The notes under the pieces are model-generated. The model had not been told where the DNA came from and searched no databases. It saw nothing but the letters and a program-made list of their open reading frames with translations. The position numbers and the translations under genes are program-made. From positions 6,546,328 to 6,610,327 of the forward strand of contig NC_017030.1 of assembly GCF_000255295.1 (NCBI RefSeq): a DNA stretch of 64,000 nucleotides, written 5' to 3'. The stretch's first letter is position 1. Each line of letters opens with the position of its first letter. Shown here piece by piece: positions 18,044 to 26,696 of the stretch. Source of the DNA: Corallococcus coralloides DSM 2259. Lineage in GTDB: Bacteria; Myxococcota; Myxococcia; Myxococcales; Myxococcaceae.

Positions 18044-18739
18044 ATGATGAACGTTCGCCCTTCCGAAGCACGCGGTCACGCCAACCACGGCTGGCTGGAT
18101 TCGCATCACACCTTCTCGTTCGCGAGCTACTTCGACCCCGACAACATGGGCTTCCGCGCCCTGCGCGTCATCAACGAGGACCGCGTGCAGGCCGGCGAGG
18201 GCTTCGACACGCACCCGCACCGGGACATGGAGATCATCACCTACCCGCTCAGCGGCGCCATCGCGCACCGTGACAGCACAGGAGGCCAGGGGCTCCTGCG
18301 AGCCGGTGAGGTGCAGCGCATGACGGCCGGCACGGGCGTGATGCACAGCGAGATGAACGGCTCCAACGAGGACGTCCACTTCCTGCAGATCTGGATCATC
18401 CCGGAGAAGAAGGGCCTGAAGCCCGAGTATGAGCAGAAGTTCTTCCCGGAGAAGGACCGGCAGGGACGCTGGCGCGTGGTGGCCAGCCCCGACGCCCGCG
18501 ACGGCAGCCTCACGGTGCACCAGGACGTGGTGCTCAACAGCACGCTGCTGAGCCCGGGAGAGAAGGCGGAGTACACGCTGCCCAAGGGGCGTCACGCCTG
18601 GGTGCAGATTGCACGCGGCAGCGGCACGCTCAACGGCGTGGCCCTGAAGGCCGGTGACGGAGTCGCCGTGTCCGACGAGTCGAGCCTCGTGCTCACCGCC
18701 TCCGAGCCGCTGGAGGCCCTGCTGTTCGACCTGGCCTGA
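18044..18739 (+). CDS. Pirin-family protein (YhhW-like quercetinase fold)
   Basis: The start is ATG 18044 or 18047, after a GGAAG site. The product of about 231 residues is a bicupin with the metal-binding set of pirins: GFDTHPHRDMEIITYPLSG (His-x-His-x-Asp-x-Glu) at about 52-70 and TAGTGVMHSEMNGS (His and Glu) near 98-111. YhhW-type pirins oxidise flavonols such as quercetin in vitro. The C-terminal cupin lacks metal ligands, as usual. It is downstream of LysR on the same strand with its own candidate operator, and is followed by a strong terminator. Confidence 0.9.
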   Translation: MMNVRPSEARGHANHGWLDSHHTFSFASYFDPDNMGFRALRVINEDRVQAGEGFDTHPHRDMEIITYPLSGAIAHRDSTGGQGLLRAGEVQRMTAGTGVMHSEMNGSNEDVHFLQIWIIPEKKGLKPEYEQKFFPEKDRQGRWRVVASPDARDGSLTVHQDVVLNSTLLSPGEKAEYTLPKGRHAWVQIARGSGTLNGVALKAGDGVAVSDESSLVLTASEPLEALLFDLA

Positions 18740-18755
18740 TGCGGCGGCCACGAAG

Positions 18756-18791
18756 AAGGCCCCCGGATCCCTGAGTGGATCCGGGGGCCTT
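18756..18791. terminator. Bidirectional terminator after pirin
   Basis: A 15-base perfect stem, AAGGCCCCCGGATCC with its complement, has a six-base loop (CTGAGT). It lies between the convergent pirin gene and the beta-helix gene. It should stop transcription from both sides; T-rich bases follow on the plus strand. Confidence 0.85.
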
Positions 18792-18798
18792 GTCGTTT

Positions 18799-20367
18799 CT
18801 ACGGCGTGAACGAAGTGGGGTTCGGAACGGGAGGGATGGTGACGGCCTGGCCGTACACCAGCATGTTGCCCGTCACGGTGCCGGTGGCGTTGAGCTTCGT
18901 TGCATCCAGCAGCGTTCCCCGGATGTTCTGCGCGTTGAACGTGCAAGGAGACGAGGACGAGCAATCATAGGCGACGAGCTTCGCGCCATTGCTGGAGTAC
19001 ACGGCGATGTCCTTCGCGGTGGTGGCGCCGGAGTGCATGAAGAAGTGGCCGTCGCGAGGCTGGTAGCTGCTGACGTTCTCGACGCGGGGGCCGGGCGTGA
19101 CGGACTGCCACAGGCGGAAGTTGCGTTTGCACTCGGCGGCGACGGTGTTGCGGATGAGCATGTTGCGCACCTTGGTATCGACGCAGCCGTCCTCGCTGCC
19201 GCGGAGGTAGCTGTCCTCCAGGACGACGTCACTGGCGGAGCTCTCCCCGTCGATGCCATCCCCTTGCGTGTAGCCCGTCTGCATGCCGGTGACGTTCATC
19301 ACCGTGGCCCGGCGCAGGGTGACGTTGTTCGTGGTGTCGTAGAGGGCGATGCCCACGGGGTAGTCACTCCCCTGCCCTCCAATCTGGTCCGGCTCCATGT
19401 CGATGTAGACGTCCTCCACGAGCGACTGGTTCGTCCCGGACGCGAGGAAGATGCCACCGCGAGTGAACTGGAGGATCATCGCGTCGCGGATGGTGAGGTC
19501 GGTAAAGGCAGTGGAGCTGGAGCGCTCCACGTCCACGCAGGTGGCCACGTTCTCCGCGCGGAACTGGCTGAGCGTGACGTGAGCCACGGACGTCGCGGCC
19601 TTGAAGCTGAAGCAAGTGCCCACGTGGAGGAACTCCAGGTTGTGGAACACGAGGTTGCTGGCCTTGACCGTGAAGGCCACGGGTCCTGTCTTCGCGCGAG
19701 TGGAAGCCTGGAAGGTGGACTGGAACACGGGCCGTCCCGCCACACCCTTGATGGTGACAGGAGCGCCCAAAGCGCCGCCCTGGGACACGGTGGTGCCGGT
19801 GCCGTAAGTGCCGCCATGGATGCACACCGTGCCGCCGGGACCCACCGCCTGGATGAACGCGTTGAGGTTGGAGAGCGTGCCCGCCGACTGCGCCGTCAGG
19901 CCGTCCTTGGAGCCTGCCCCCGTGACGGTGATGTGGCGGACGGAGGAGCCGGAGCACTCGTCCGCGGTGGGCGTGGCGGACAGGCCGTTCGAGTACCCGG
20001 AGGTCGTATCGCTCGTGGAGCCCTTGATGCGCACGACGAACTCGTACTTCGTACCGTTGGTGAGACCGGTGACGGCGAGGGTTGTCGTCTGAACCCCTGC
20101 GCTCCGGTAGCTCCACGAACCGGAGCCCACGCGGTAGCGGACCTGGTAGCCCTGCGTGCCCGCGGGGCCTGCGGTCCACTTCAGGGTCACCTGCCCATTG
20201 CCGGGGACGGCTTCGAGCAACGTCGGGGCAGCCAGGGCCGCCTGGGAGACCTCACCGGTCTCATCCAGGTCCAGCGTCAGGTCCTCCTGCGGCCCGCAGG
20301 CGAGGGACAGCAGGAAGGAGCCGGCGAAACACAGCACACGGTGTCGGACTGAGGGGAATTTCTTCAT
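18799..20367 (-). CDS. Secreted protein: fibronectin type III domain plus right-handed beta-helix
   Basis: Read leftward from ATG 20367, the 522-residue protein has a lipoprotein-type signal (CFAGSFLLSLACG), an FN3 domain at about 45-133 (PTLLEAVPGNGQVTLKWTAGPAGTQGYQVRYRV...TNGTKYEFVVRI), and from about 140 a parallel beta-helix. The helix is marked by GGTYGTGTTVSQGGALGAPVTIKGV, LVFHNLEFLHVG and repeated VxLxDSxLxG rungs. The fold is shared by pectate lyases and other polysaccharide-active enzymes, so polysaccharide binding or cleavage outside the cell is plausible, but no lyase catalytic set is identified. The start codon lies inside a small hairpin (20353-20373). Confidence 0.82.
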   Translation of the reverse strand: MKKFPSVRHRVLCFAGSFLLSLACGPQEDLTLDLDETGEVSQAALAAPTLLEAVPGNGQVTLKWTAGPAGTQGYQVRYRVGSGSWSYRSAGVQTTTLAVTGLTNGTKYEFVVRIKGSTSDTTSGYSNGLSATPTADECSGSSVRHITVTGAGSKDGLTAQSAGTLSNLNAFIQAVGPGGTVCIHGGTYGTGTTVSQGGALGAPVTIKGVAGRPVFQSTFQASTRAKTGPVAFTVKASNLVFHNLEFLHVGTCFSFKAATSVAHVTLSQFRAENVATCVDVERSSSTAFTDLTIRDAMILQFTRGGIFLASGTNQSLVEDVYIDMEPDQIGGQGSDYPVGIALYDTTNNVTLRRATVMNVTGMQTGYTQGDGIDGESSASDVVLEDSYLRGSEDGCVDTKVRNMLIRNTVAAECKRNFRLWQSVTPGPRVENVSSYQPRDGHFFMHSGATTAKDIAVYSSNGAKLVAYDCSSSSPCTFNAQNIRGTLLDATKLNATGTVTGNMLVYGQAVTIPPVPNPTSFTP

Positions 20368-20373
20368 TTCCCC
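20353..20373 (-). promoter_or_regulatory. Hairpin over the start codon of the beta-helix gene
   Basis: GGGGAA and TTCCCC form a six-base stem around a nine-base loop that contains the ATG. In the mRNA the purine-rich stretch just ahead of ATG, which is the only ribosome-site candidate, is in the stem. This could lower translation. It may also be chance in GC-rich DNA. Confidence 0.3.
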
Positions 20374-20393
20374 GTTTTATCAGGGGTCCTACT

Positions 20394-20420
20394 GGATGCG
20401 GTAGGATCAGGCGTGGCCGT
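20394..20420. repeat. 27-base imperfect copy of the end of the DUF2378 gene
   Basis: Bases 20394-20420 match 20503-20529 in 24 of 27 positions. The latter encodes the C-terminus of the DUF2378 protein (GHACSYRVRW). In the copy the Cys codon has become TGA. It looks like the scar of a second, tandem DUF2378 gene that has been deleted. Confidence 0.45.
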
Positions 20421-20488
20421 GGATGCGGTGCGCGCAGCTCTGACGGCGGCCTACGGCAATGTCATCACAAAGCCACGGCCTCTCAGCC

Positions 20489-21079
20489 TCAGCCGCCCCA
20501 CCGGACGCGGTAGGAGCAAGCGTGGCCGTCAAAGTCGAAGGGCTCCACGCGAAGATTCTTCGCGCCGGCCTTGGCCAGCCCCGCTTCGATGAGGCCGCGC
20601 AGGTAGCCCGGGTTCCCGTTGCACTCGTTGACGCGGATGATGTGGTGCCCGGGGCCTTGGGTGAGCAGCTCCGACCGCATGTAGTTGTTGACGGTGGAGA
20701 AGCTCTCCTGGATGCGGACGACGACGCGCTCGGGCCCGAAGATGGGCCACATGGACACGAGCGACTTGCCGAGCACGGTCTGCTCCATCCCCTGGATGAT
20801 GCCGATGCCCAGGCGCCGGTAGCCCTCGCCCACATCGAGCTGCGGATACAGGTGCTCCGCGGTGACACGCAGGGCCTCCGCGAAGATCTTCCGAGGGGTG
20901 TGATGCGGAGACTGAGCGTCCAGGTCCAGGCCCACGTCCTTCAGCTTGATCCGGAGCTCCGGAGTGAGCCGGTCACCGATGGAGCGGAACACCCCCTCCA
21001 CCGTGTGGCGATAGACGATCTCTTCTTCCACGAAACACCCCGGCCCAAACCCGGCGGTCCCATTCCGCCGTGTCGCCAA
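20489..21079 (-). CDS. DUF2378 (TIGR02265) myxobacterial protein
   Basis: The 196-residue protein reads leftward from ATG 21079 and shows hallmarks of the myxobacterial TIGR02265/DUF2378 family: VYRHTVEGVFRSIGDRLTPELRIKLKDVGLDLDA, YPQLDVGEGYRRLGIGIIQGMEQTVLGKSLVSMWPIFGPERVVVRIQESF and NECNGNPGYLRGLIEAGL. The family is expanded and almost restricted to Myxococcales. Its function is unknown; the fold is thought to resemble heme-NO-binding sensors. The gene supports the organism call. A scar of a tandem copy lies just downstream at 20394. Confidence 0.9.
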   Translation of the reverse strand: MATRRNGTAGFGPGCFVEEEIVYRHTVEGVFRSIGDRLTPELRIKLKDVGLDLDAQSPHHTPRKIFAEALRVTAEHLYPQLDVGEGYRRLGIGIIQGMEQTVLGKSLVSMWPIFGPERVVVRIQESFSTVNNYMRSELLTQGPGHHIIRVNECNGNPGYLRGLIEAGLAKAGAKNLRVEPFDFDGHACSYRVRWGG

Positions 21080-21290
21080 GAAGCGTACCCCATCCCGCCG
21101 ACAAATCCGAAGCCCCCCCAGTTCTAAGACCCGGGTCTGAGACGTCCCACTGATGTTTCAGAGCTGGCCATGCTGTTTAACAATGCGTGTATTTCGTGAT
21201 TTCGATGACTCAGCCGGGTCCGAGCGACCTCGGCGTTCCCTTAGAGCCTGTTGAAACGGAGCGAGCGAGCCAGGGCGTTGAAGAAACAAG

Positions 21291-22113
21291 ATGCCGGACC
21301 TCCCACTGCCCTCGCGCACGCCGTATCCGAGCGAACTGACGGCCGAGCAGTGGGCCCTTATCGAGCCGTTCGTTGGCGCCGTAGGTGGCGGCCCCAAGGA
21401 GCAGGTGCACCCGCGCCGTGAGGTGGTAAATGCCATCCTCTACGTGACGCGGACGGGCGTGCAGTGGCGCTTTCTGCCGCACGACCTGCCCGACTGGCAA
21501 AGCGTCTACCACTACTTCCGACTGTGGAAGAAGGATGGCACGTGGAAGCGCGTGCACGATGCACTGCGCGGCAAGGTGCGCCAGGTACAGGGGCGTGAGC
21601 ATGAGCCCACCGCTGGAATCATGGACAGCCAATCGGTGAAGGCGTCCGAGGAAGCCGACAGCCGAGGCTACGACGCGGGCAAGCAGGTGAAGGGCCGCAA
21701 GCGCCACCTGCTCATGGATGTGCTGGGGCTGGTGCTGGTGGCCTGCTGGTGCTGGTGGCCTGGGTGACGACTGCCGACGTACAGGACCGGGATGCCGCGG
21801 CAGGTGCGGTGCTGCCACGTGCCTCCGAAGACTTTCCCTCGTTGAACTGAACAAGGTCTGGGCGGATGCGGGCTACCAGGGGCCTGTCGTGGCGGACGCC
21901 GCGAAGGAGGCTGGGTTGGAGGTGGAGATCGTCCGGCGCGCCGAGGAGGACAAAGGCTTCGTCGTGCAGAAACGCCGCTGGGTGGTGGAGCGCACTAACG
22001 CGTGGCTGACGCGCCAGCGGTGACTGGCTCGCGACTACGAGCGTCACGAGCACTCGTCCGAAACCTTCATCCACATCGCGATGACCGGCCTCATGCTGCG
22101 CCGCCTCGCGTAG
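21291..22113 (+). pseudogene. IS5-family transposase, inactivated
   Basis: The reading frame starts at ATG 21291 (LTAEQWALIEPFVGAVGG, RREVVNAILYVTRTGVQWRFLPHDLPDWQSVYHYFRLWKKDGTWKRVHDALR, then the first catalytic Asp in GIMDSQSVK). A 17-base tandem duplication at 21729-21762 throws it out of frame. It shifts again near 21840 and resumes as ELNKVWADAGYQGPVV (second Asp) and KRRWVVERTNAWLTRQR (catalytic Glu). It then hits TGA at 22021, and the frame continues as LARDYERHEHSSETFIHIAMTGLMLRRLA to TAG 22111. With three lesions the product cannot be functional. Confidence 0.85.
21729..21762. repeat. 17-base tandem duplication in the IS transposase
   Basis: CTGGTGCTGGTGGCCTG occurs twice in direct succession. 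Removing one copy restores the first reading frame (GLVLVAWVTTADVQDRDAA), so the duplication is the inactivating event for that part. The unit contains its own CTGGTG repeats, consistent with replication slippage. Confidence 0.85.
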
Positions 22114-22133
22114 CGCTCAATTCAACAGGCTCT

Positions 22134-22268
22134 GAGCACGAAGACGACGGCCTTGAGCGCCGCCCTGTCGTCAGCACGAGGACGGCCCAGCTTCTCCTTG
22201 GGCCGGGGCGGAGGCAGCAGCGGCGCCACGCACCGCCAGAAGGCGTCGAGAACGAGTTCGCGGACCAT
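22134..22268 (-). pseudogene. N-terminal fragment of a second IS5-type transposase
   Basis: Read leftward from ATG 22268, 45 codons encode FWRCVAPLLPPPRPKEKLG, RPRADDRAALKAVVFVL, the usual N-terminus of IS5-group (DUF4096) transposases. The frame ends exactly at the terminal repeat of the inserted element at 22133. The rest of the gene is not visible to the left of 21243, so it was lost by deletion. Confidence 0.75.
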
Positions 22269-22629
22269 GCTCCTCAAGCGGGATACGGTCCTTGATCCTG
22301 GCCAGTCCGGTCCGCACTTTCGTTAGGCGCTGCTGGCTTTGGGCATCACCATCTGGCGCCGCGCATTCCTAGCGAATTATGTTCTTGGCGAATTGCGCGG
22401 GCTTCGGTGCTACCTTTCGGACATGCATCCTCTCCCCATAGAGCCGCCGAGGAACAGAAGCGATTACGACGTGGATCCCCGCCCCCTCAGGTGCAGGCGA
22501 CTACAGCTACGCTGAGCACCTGCCCGGATATTAGCTTTACATGCCCCGCAGCCCCGTCCCTTTCGGCCCACGCTTCACTGAGCACCTCAAAGCCAAGACG
22601 CAAACCAAACACACAGCCACTCCGCAAGC
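22269..22629. other. Intergenic region before the PARIS-like operon
   Basis: No convincing gene is seen in these 361 bases. The left part continues the old transposase upstream region. The base composition falls toward the right, matching the AT-richer genes that follow. The promoter of the two-gene defence operon is probably here, but I cannot point to clear -35/-10 boxes. The first gene also lacks a clear Shine-Dalgarno sequence. Confidence 0.5.
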
Positions 22630-23925
22630 ATGAAAAAACTCACATCAATACAGGTCACCAATCTTTTCGGCTACCTCAACCACGAAATCAACCTGGAAGA
22701 GGAACGAGGCATCACCATCTTGCATGGAGCCAACGGCACCGGAAAAACGACCATACTCAGAGCAATCGAGCAACTATCCCGCTCCATACCTCAATTCCTA
22801 ATGAACGTAAACTTCAAAAACATCAAACTCTCGTTCCACGACAAAAGCAGCATGGTCGTAAGAAAGGACGACAAACAGCTCACAATAGACCTCTACCAGG
22901 GAGGCAAGCAAACCAACACAGTAAACACAAAGTCAATCTACCCAAAACACGGCTTCGACCTTCTGCCGCGCTATATTCATGAAATAGAAACAGCAAACAC
23001 GCAGACGACAATTTGGCAAGCCACCCCTAGCGCCGACGCCGGAATCTGGGCCCTCGAAGAGGATCCCTACAACCTGGAACTCAGCCGCATAGTATCACGC
23101 CAAAGCACCAACATTCCTCCCTGGCTCACTCTGTTCTGGAAAAACTTCGAATGCACACTAATTGAAGAACAACGCCTCCTTCGCATCATCGAAGAACGAA
23201 AGCGCGGGCGGCCACTATTCAAGAGAGTTGTTGAAGATTACGCAGATGCATTGCGTGCGAAATTCAAAGATGCCCTCAGCGCTTACGCCGAACATTCCCA
23301 ACAACTCGATCGTACATTTCCTAGACGAGTAATTGAGGCTCTTGAGAGCGCTCCGCCGCCTCCCGATGCGCTTACGGCCCGCCTGGAGCGCATTGAAAAA
23401 AGACGCCAAGAGCTACACTCAGCCGGCCTTATAGAAAAAGAGACAGCCCTTACTTGGTTTGACTACCAAAAACTCTCACGAGGAGAGGTCGCAACAACAT
23501 TATCGGTCTACGCAGCGGACACCGAAAGCAAGTTAAATAAATTCGATGAGATACACAAAAAAATAACAACCTTTGAGAATCTAATAAACTCCCACCTAAC
23601 ACACAAAACTGCAAGGCTATCCAAGGATTCCGGCTTGGAATTCACCATCTCCAACACCGGAGCAAAACTAGATCCAGCTTCTCTTTCTTCAGGCGAGCAG
23701 CACATGCTTGTCTTGTTCTTTGAGCTTATTTTTGGTCGCTTCCAGCCGGGACACTTGGTCTTAATTGACGAACCAGAGCTTTCCCTCCATCCCGCTTGGC
23801 AATTGCGATTCATTGACGATCTCGAGAAAGTGCGAAGCATCAACAAGGTAGACTTCATCCTTGCTACGCACTCTCCTCAAATTATTGGCAACAAGTGGTC
23901 GCTTACGCGAGAGCTTTCAGTTTGA
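22630..23925 (+). CDS. ariA: PARIS-like AriA: AAA/ABC-type ATPase of an anti-phage system
   Basis: The 431-residue ATPase has Walker A GANGTGKTT at residues 33-41, an ABC signature LSSGEQ at about 352-357, Walker B VLIDEPELSLHP with Asp380/Glu381, and an H-loop ATHSP near 412. A helical insertion fills the middle. The architecture equals AAA_15/AAA_21 OLD-like ATPases. The gene downstream encodes a DUF4435/TOPRIM protein, the pair that defines PARIS (AriA-AriB). In PARIS the ATPase multimer holds the nuclease and releases it when a phage anti-restriction protein is sensed. Codons are clearly less GC-rich than the rest of the window, and insertion sequences lie on both sides, so it was acquired horizontally. 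Confidence 0.75.
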   Translation: MKKLTSIQVTNLFGYLNHEINLEEERGITILHGANGTGKTTILRAIEQLSRSIPQFLMNVNFKNIKLSFHDKSSMVVRKDDKQLTIDLYQGGKQTNTVNTKSIYPKHGFDLLPRYIHEIETANTQTTIWQATPSADAGIWALEEDPYNLELSRIVSRQSTNIPPWLTLFWKNFECTLIEEQRLLRIIEERKRGRPLFKRVVEDYADALRAKFKDALSAYAEHSQQLDRTFPRRVIEALESAPPPPDALTARLERIEKRRQELHSAGLIEKETALTWFDYQKLSRGEVATTLSVYAADTESKLNKFDEIHKKITTFENLINSHLTHKTARLSKDSGLEFTISNTGAKLDPASLSSGEQHMLVLFFELIFGRFQPGHLVLIDEPELSLHPAWQLRFIDDLEKVRSINKVDFILATHSPQIIGNKWSLTRELSV

Positions 23926-23932
23926 GAAGACC

Positions 23933-24814
23933 ATGAAAGACTCCATAACACCTCACACGATTGCCAATCTAGCCGTAATGCTCCGAGCCGCCCAGTCAGG
24001 AAAGAAACCAATACTCCTTACGGAAGGCGAAACAGACGAACTAATACTGCAGCATATGTTTGGCGAACGCATACAGATTGTCCCAGCACATGGGAAATTC
24101 TTGGCCAGCGAAGGGGCAAAAGTTCTTCATGACGAAATGGGACATCGCGATTGGTTTCTGGCCATTGTTGATGCGGACTTTGACCATATCCTAGGCATTG
24201 AGTTCGGACATCCAGCGATCCTTGTAAGCGAGTCCCACGACTTCGAGTGCGAGTACTTGAAGACGCGTGCCTTGGAAAAGACACTTCGCGAGCATGGTTC
24301 GGCAGAGAAACTGGCACGTACCCTTAAGCTTCCAGCCGACACACAGTTCTCTATCTTCGCCTCACACGTTCGGATGGAGATTCATAAGCCGGCAATGATT
24401 CTAGGCGCACTCCGCCTTATCAACATCAAGGACCAGTTAAATCTGGATTTCAAAAAGCTTCGCCACGAGAAACTGCTTGAGCCAAAAACAATCGAACTTG
24501 ACGAAAAGAGCCTGATTGAATCGATCAAACAGCACAACCCAGGTAAAAAAATAGACACAAAACAACTGACAACCAAAATTAAACTGGTTCTCGGCGAGAA
24601 TCACGATCCATGGCAACTCTGCCAGGGTCACGACTTGGTAAAGATTTTTTGCCTGGGACTGCGACGAATGTGGAGTTCGAGCAGCCGAGACCTGGATTCA
24701 ATTGAGTCATCACTAAGACTATCATTTGAATCTGCCTTTCTGCTACTCAGCCACTCCGGGAGGCTTTTGGTTTCCTTTATTGAGAAATTCGAAAATCAGG
24801 CTTCAGTCCATTAA
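23933..24814 (+). CDS. ariB: PARIS-like AriB: DUF4435 TOPRIM-type effector nuclease
   Basis: ATG at 23933 follows a GAGAAG site 7 bases after the AriA stop, giving 293 residues. An upstream in-frame extension exists but overlaps AriA. Motifs fit DUF4435/TOPRIM: LLTEGETDE with Glu31, WFLAIVDADFDHI with Asp80/82/84, and ESHDFECEYL near 100-109. In characterised PARIS systems AriB is an RNase/DNase-type effector that cuts host tRNA and arrests growth on activation. All acidic residues look intact. An OLD-type two-gene system is the main alternative, but the DUF4435 signature favours PARIS. Confidence 0.75.
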   Translation: MKDSITPHTIANLAVMLRAAQSGKKPILLTEGETDELILQHMFGERIQIVPAHGKFLASEGAKVLHDEMGHRDWFLAIVDADFDHILGIEFGHPAILVSESHDFECEYLKTRALEKTLREHGSAEKLARTLKLPADTQFSIFASHVRMEIHKPAMILGALRLINIKDQLNLDFKKLRHEKLLEPKTIELDEKSLIESIKQHNPGKKIDTKQLTTKIKLVLGENHDPWQLCQGHDLVKIFCLGLRRMWSSSSRDLDSIESSLRLSFESAFLLLSHSGRLLVSFIEKFENQASVH

Positions 24815-25232
24815 GCAGATCGTCATCGCAAACCAGGTCAATACCTACCGTTACTAAACGGCCTTGCGCGATGAGCATCGAAAGCCGAGCAGCGGGAGTG
24901 GCTTGCCCTCTCCTGCTTCCATTGGCGAGACCAGCATCCGAGAGGCCAAGAGGTTTCATCATCTGGAGGCGTGGCTGGTCTGCTAACAGCACCTGCCGGG
25001 TCGTGGATCGCACGCAGGCATGGAAGACCCAGCTTCACAGGCCTCGAGTCCGCGATGAACGCAGGGACGGCATTCACTTCAGGTTCCTCGTCTTTGGCTG
25101 CTGCGTCATTCTCCTTCGCCGCCTCTGTCCTGATACTTGTTAGCGACTGTTATGCAGAGCGACTGGGAAGCACGGGAGCGCGCCTGACTCACGGCTCGGA
25201 TGAATCCGTCGGTGGTCGCGGGTTGAATTTGC
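24815..25232. other. Intergenic region between ariB and the IS630-type transposase
   Basis: I see no supported gene in these 418 bases. Short open frames exist on both strands but have no recognisable motifs or ribosome sites. The right part, from about 25140, should include the left end of the IS630-type element. Its terminal repeat can only be guessed at a TTAGCGACTGTT stretch. Confidence 0.5.
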
Positions 25233-26344
25233 GTGAGCAGACTGGAGCTGAGTGAGGAGCAGAGGAGCGAGCTTGAGGCGTGCTTCCGCACGACGGAGGA
25301 CCGCCGCTTGCGTGAAAGGTGCCAGTCGGTGCTGATGACGGCCCGGGGCCGCCCTCAGCAGCAGATTGCCGAGGACCTGGGCACCACGACGCGCAACATC
25401 CAGCGCTTCCTGGCTCGCTACCGAGCAGAGGGGATGGAAGGGCTGAAGATTCAATGGGCGCCGGGCAAGACGCCCCTCATCCCGAAGGAACTGGCCCCCA
25501 CCATTCTGGACTGGATACGCCAGGGCCCCCGGGCCTGCGGCCTCAAGCGCGCGAACTAGACGCACGTCGCCCTGGCTGACTTCCTCCATCAGCAAACGGG
25601 CATTCGTGTGCGCGAGACGGCCATGGGCGATTTCTGCCGCCGCCATGGTGTGCGCCTCTACCGGCCCACCTACCGCTTCCTACGGGCAGACCCGGTTCGC
25701 CAGCAGCAGGCTCGGCAGGAGTTGAGCGAAAAAAACACCAGGCCGAGCGAGGCTCCATTGTCCTGCTGAGCCAGGACGAGGCGCGGTTTCCCATGGTGCC
25801 GACGCTGACGGCCACCCTGGCCCTCAAAGGAGAGCGCCCCGTCATCGGCACCCGCGACTGCAAGGACGTGGTGCACACGTTTGCCTCGGCCAATGTCACC
25901 ACCGGCGAGGTGACGAGCCGACTGTACGGCAGCCGCACTCAGAAACGCCGCAGGGATGGGCTGTCGAAGACGAAGCGGATGCAGGTTGCCTTTGCCCACC
26001 ACCTGCTCGACGTCGCACGGGCCTACCCCGCCAACGAGTATCCCGAAGTGGTCCTCATCATCGACAACGCGCCTTGGCACCGCGGACGGCCGGTGGACTG
26101 GGCTTTGGGGCGCTACCCACACCTGACGCTGTACCGGCTACCTCCCTACAGTCCGCAACTGCAGCCCATTGAGCGGCTGTGGCGTCCTCTGCGCCAGCGC
26201 GCCACGCACAACCTCCTCTTCGACGAGCTGACAGAGCTTCAGTACGCACTGCGCTCGGGGCTGGGCTACTACCGCGCCCGGCCCCAGGTGGTGCTCAATC
26301 TTCTCGGCTCCTTCTGGCTCCCGACCCAATCAGCCGAGGCGTGA
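25233..26344 (+). pseudogene. IS630-family transposase, inactivated by TAG and a frameshift
   Basis: The N-terminal helix-turn-helix part (RPQQQIAEDLGTTTRNIQRFLARYRAEGMEGL) runs from 25233 to TAG at 25557, where homologues have Trp in ANWTH-like sequence. The frame then continues as THVALADFLHQQTGIRVRETAMGDF. At a run of seven A (25729-25735) the frame moves by -1 into the DDE core: LLSQDEARF, VVLIIDNAPWH, SPQLQPIERLW (Asp, Asp, Glu). The A-run shift may be the natural programmed frameshift known in some IS families, but the TAG alone would stop full synthesis. The element forms the right flank of the PARIS-like segment. Confidence 0.82.
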
Positions 26345-26696
26345 ATGAGGCCGTGACACACAACAGAACCACCTAACTGCTTGCATTTAATTATGGTCCG
26401 CCATGGTGGCTAAGTCCGAATCTCCATTGCCACCTCATGGTGCCGGCGGGCGGCCATGGACAGCCGTCGCCGCCAAAGTTTCGCCGTGAAAGAGCCTGAA
26501 ACCAAGGAGCCCTGGTGTTCGTGGACACTCCCAGGGTCAATGGAAACCGCATCGGCCTGAAAGGGCTAGCGGGTTTCCCTGACATCGGCCTTCGACTCGG
26601 CGTGGCGTGACAGGAATTGTCGGCGTTTGGTAGACCCTCCCGCCCGGGGGGCCATGGACAGACAGTCCTGCTTGCGCCCAACCATGGAGACGCCGA
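26345..26696. other. Intergenic region upstream of the peroxidase-glycyl radical gene
   Basis: No gene is supported in these 352 bases. A 12-base direct repeat, GGCCATGGACAG, occurs at 26452 and 26650. The right end of the IS630-type element probably lies just after 26344. The promoter of the next gene must be here. A GGAGA ribosome site precedes ATG 26697. Confidence 0.45.

Larger units (their letters stand above)
21243..22133 (+). mobile_element. IS5-family insertion sequence (decayed), 891 bases
   Basis: The element is bounded by perfect 13-base inverted repeats, AGAGCCTGTTGAA at 21243-21255 and its complement at 22121-22133. It carries a single transposase gene with an IS5-type (DUF4096) N-terminus and DDE C-terminus. 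No target duplication can be recognised: bases TT precede it and GAGC follow. It interrupts an older IS5-type transposase remnant on the opposite strand, whose first 45 codons survive at 22134-22268. The transposase is inactive (two frameshifts and a nonsense codon). Confidence 0.88.

Noticed and set aside
22422-22512. Short frame starting at ATG 22422 ahead of ariA
   Set aside because: No ribosome site, no recognisable motif, and it lies in a region of mixed composition; not enough to call a gene.
21243-26344. Composite transposon with IS5 and IS630 ends carrying PARIS
   Set aside because: The two flanking elements belong to different families and cannot act as a pair; they show a mobile hot spot only.
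25140-26390. Possible terminal inverted repeats of the IS630-type element near TTAGCGACTGTT and its right counterpart
   Set aside because: The match between ends is weak, so I list only the transposase and not exact element borders.
26452-26661. 12-base direct repeat GGCCATGGACAG spaced about 198 bases apart upstream of the peroxidase fusion gene
   Set aside because: Only two copies, no inverted repeats or gene between them; it may be chance or old IS debris, so I do not call an element.
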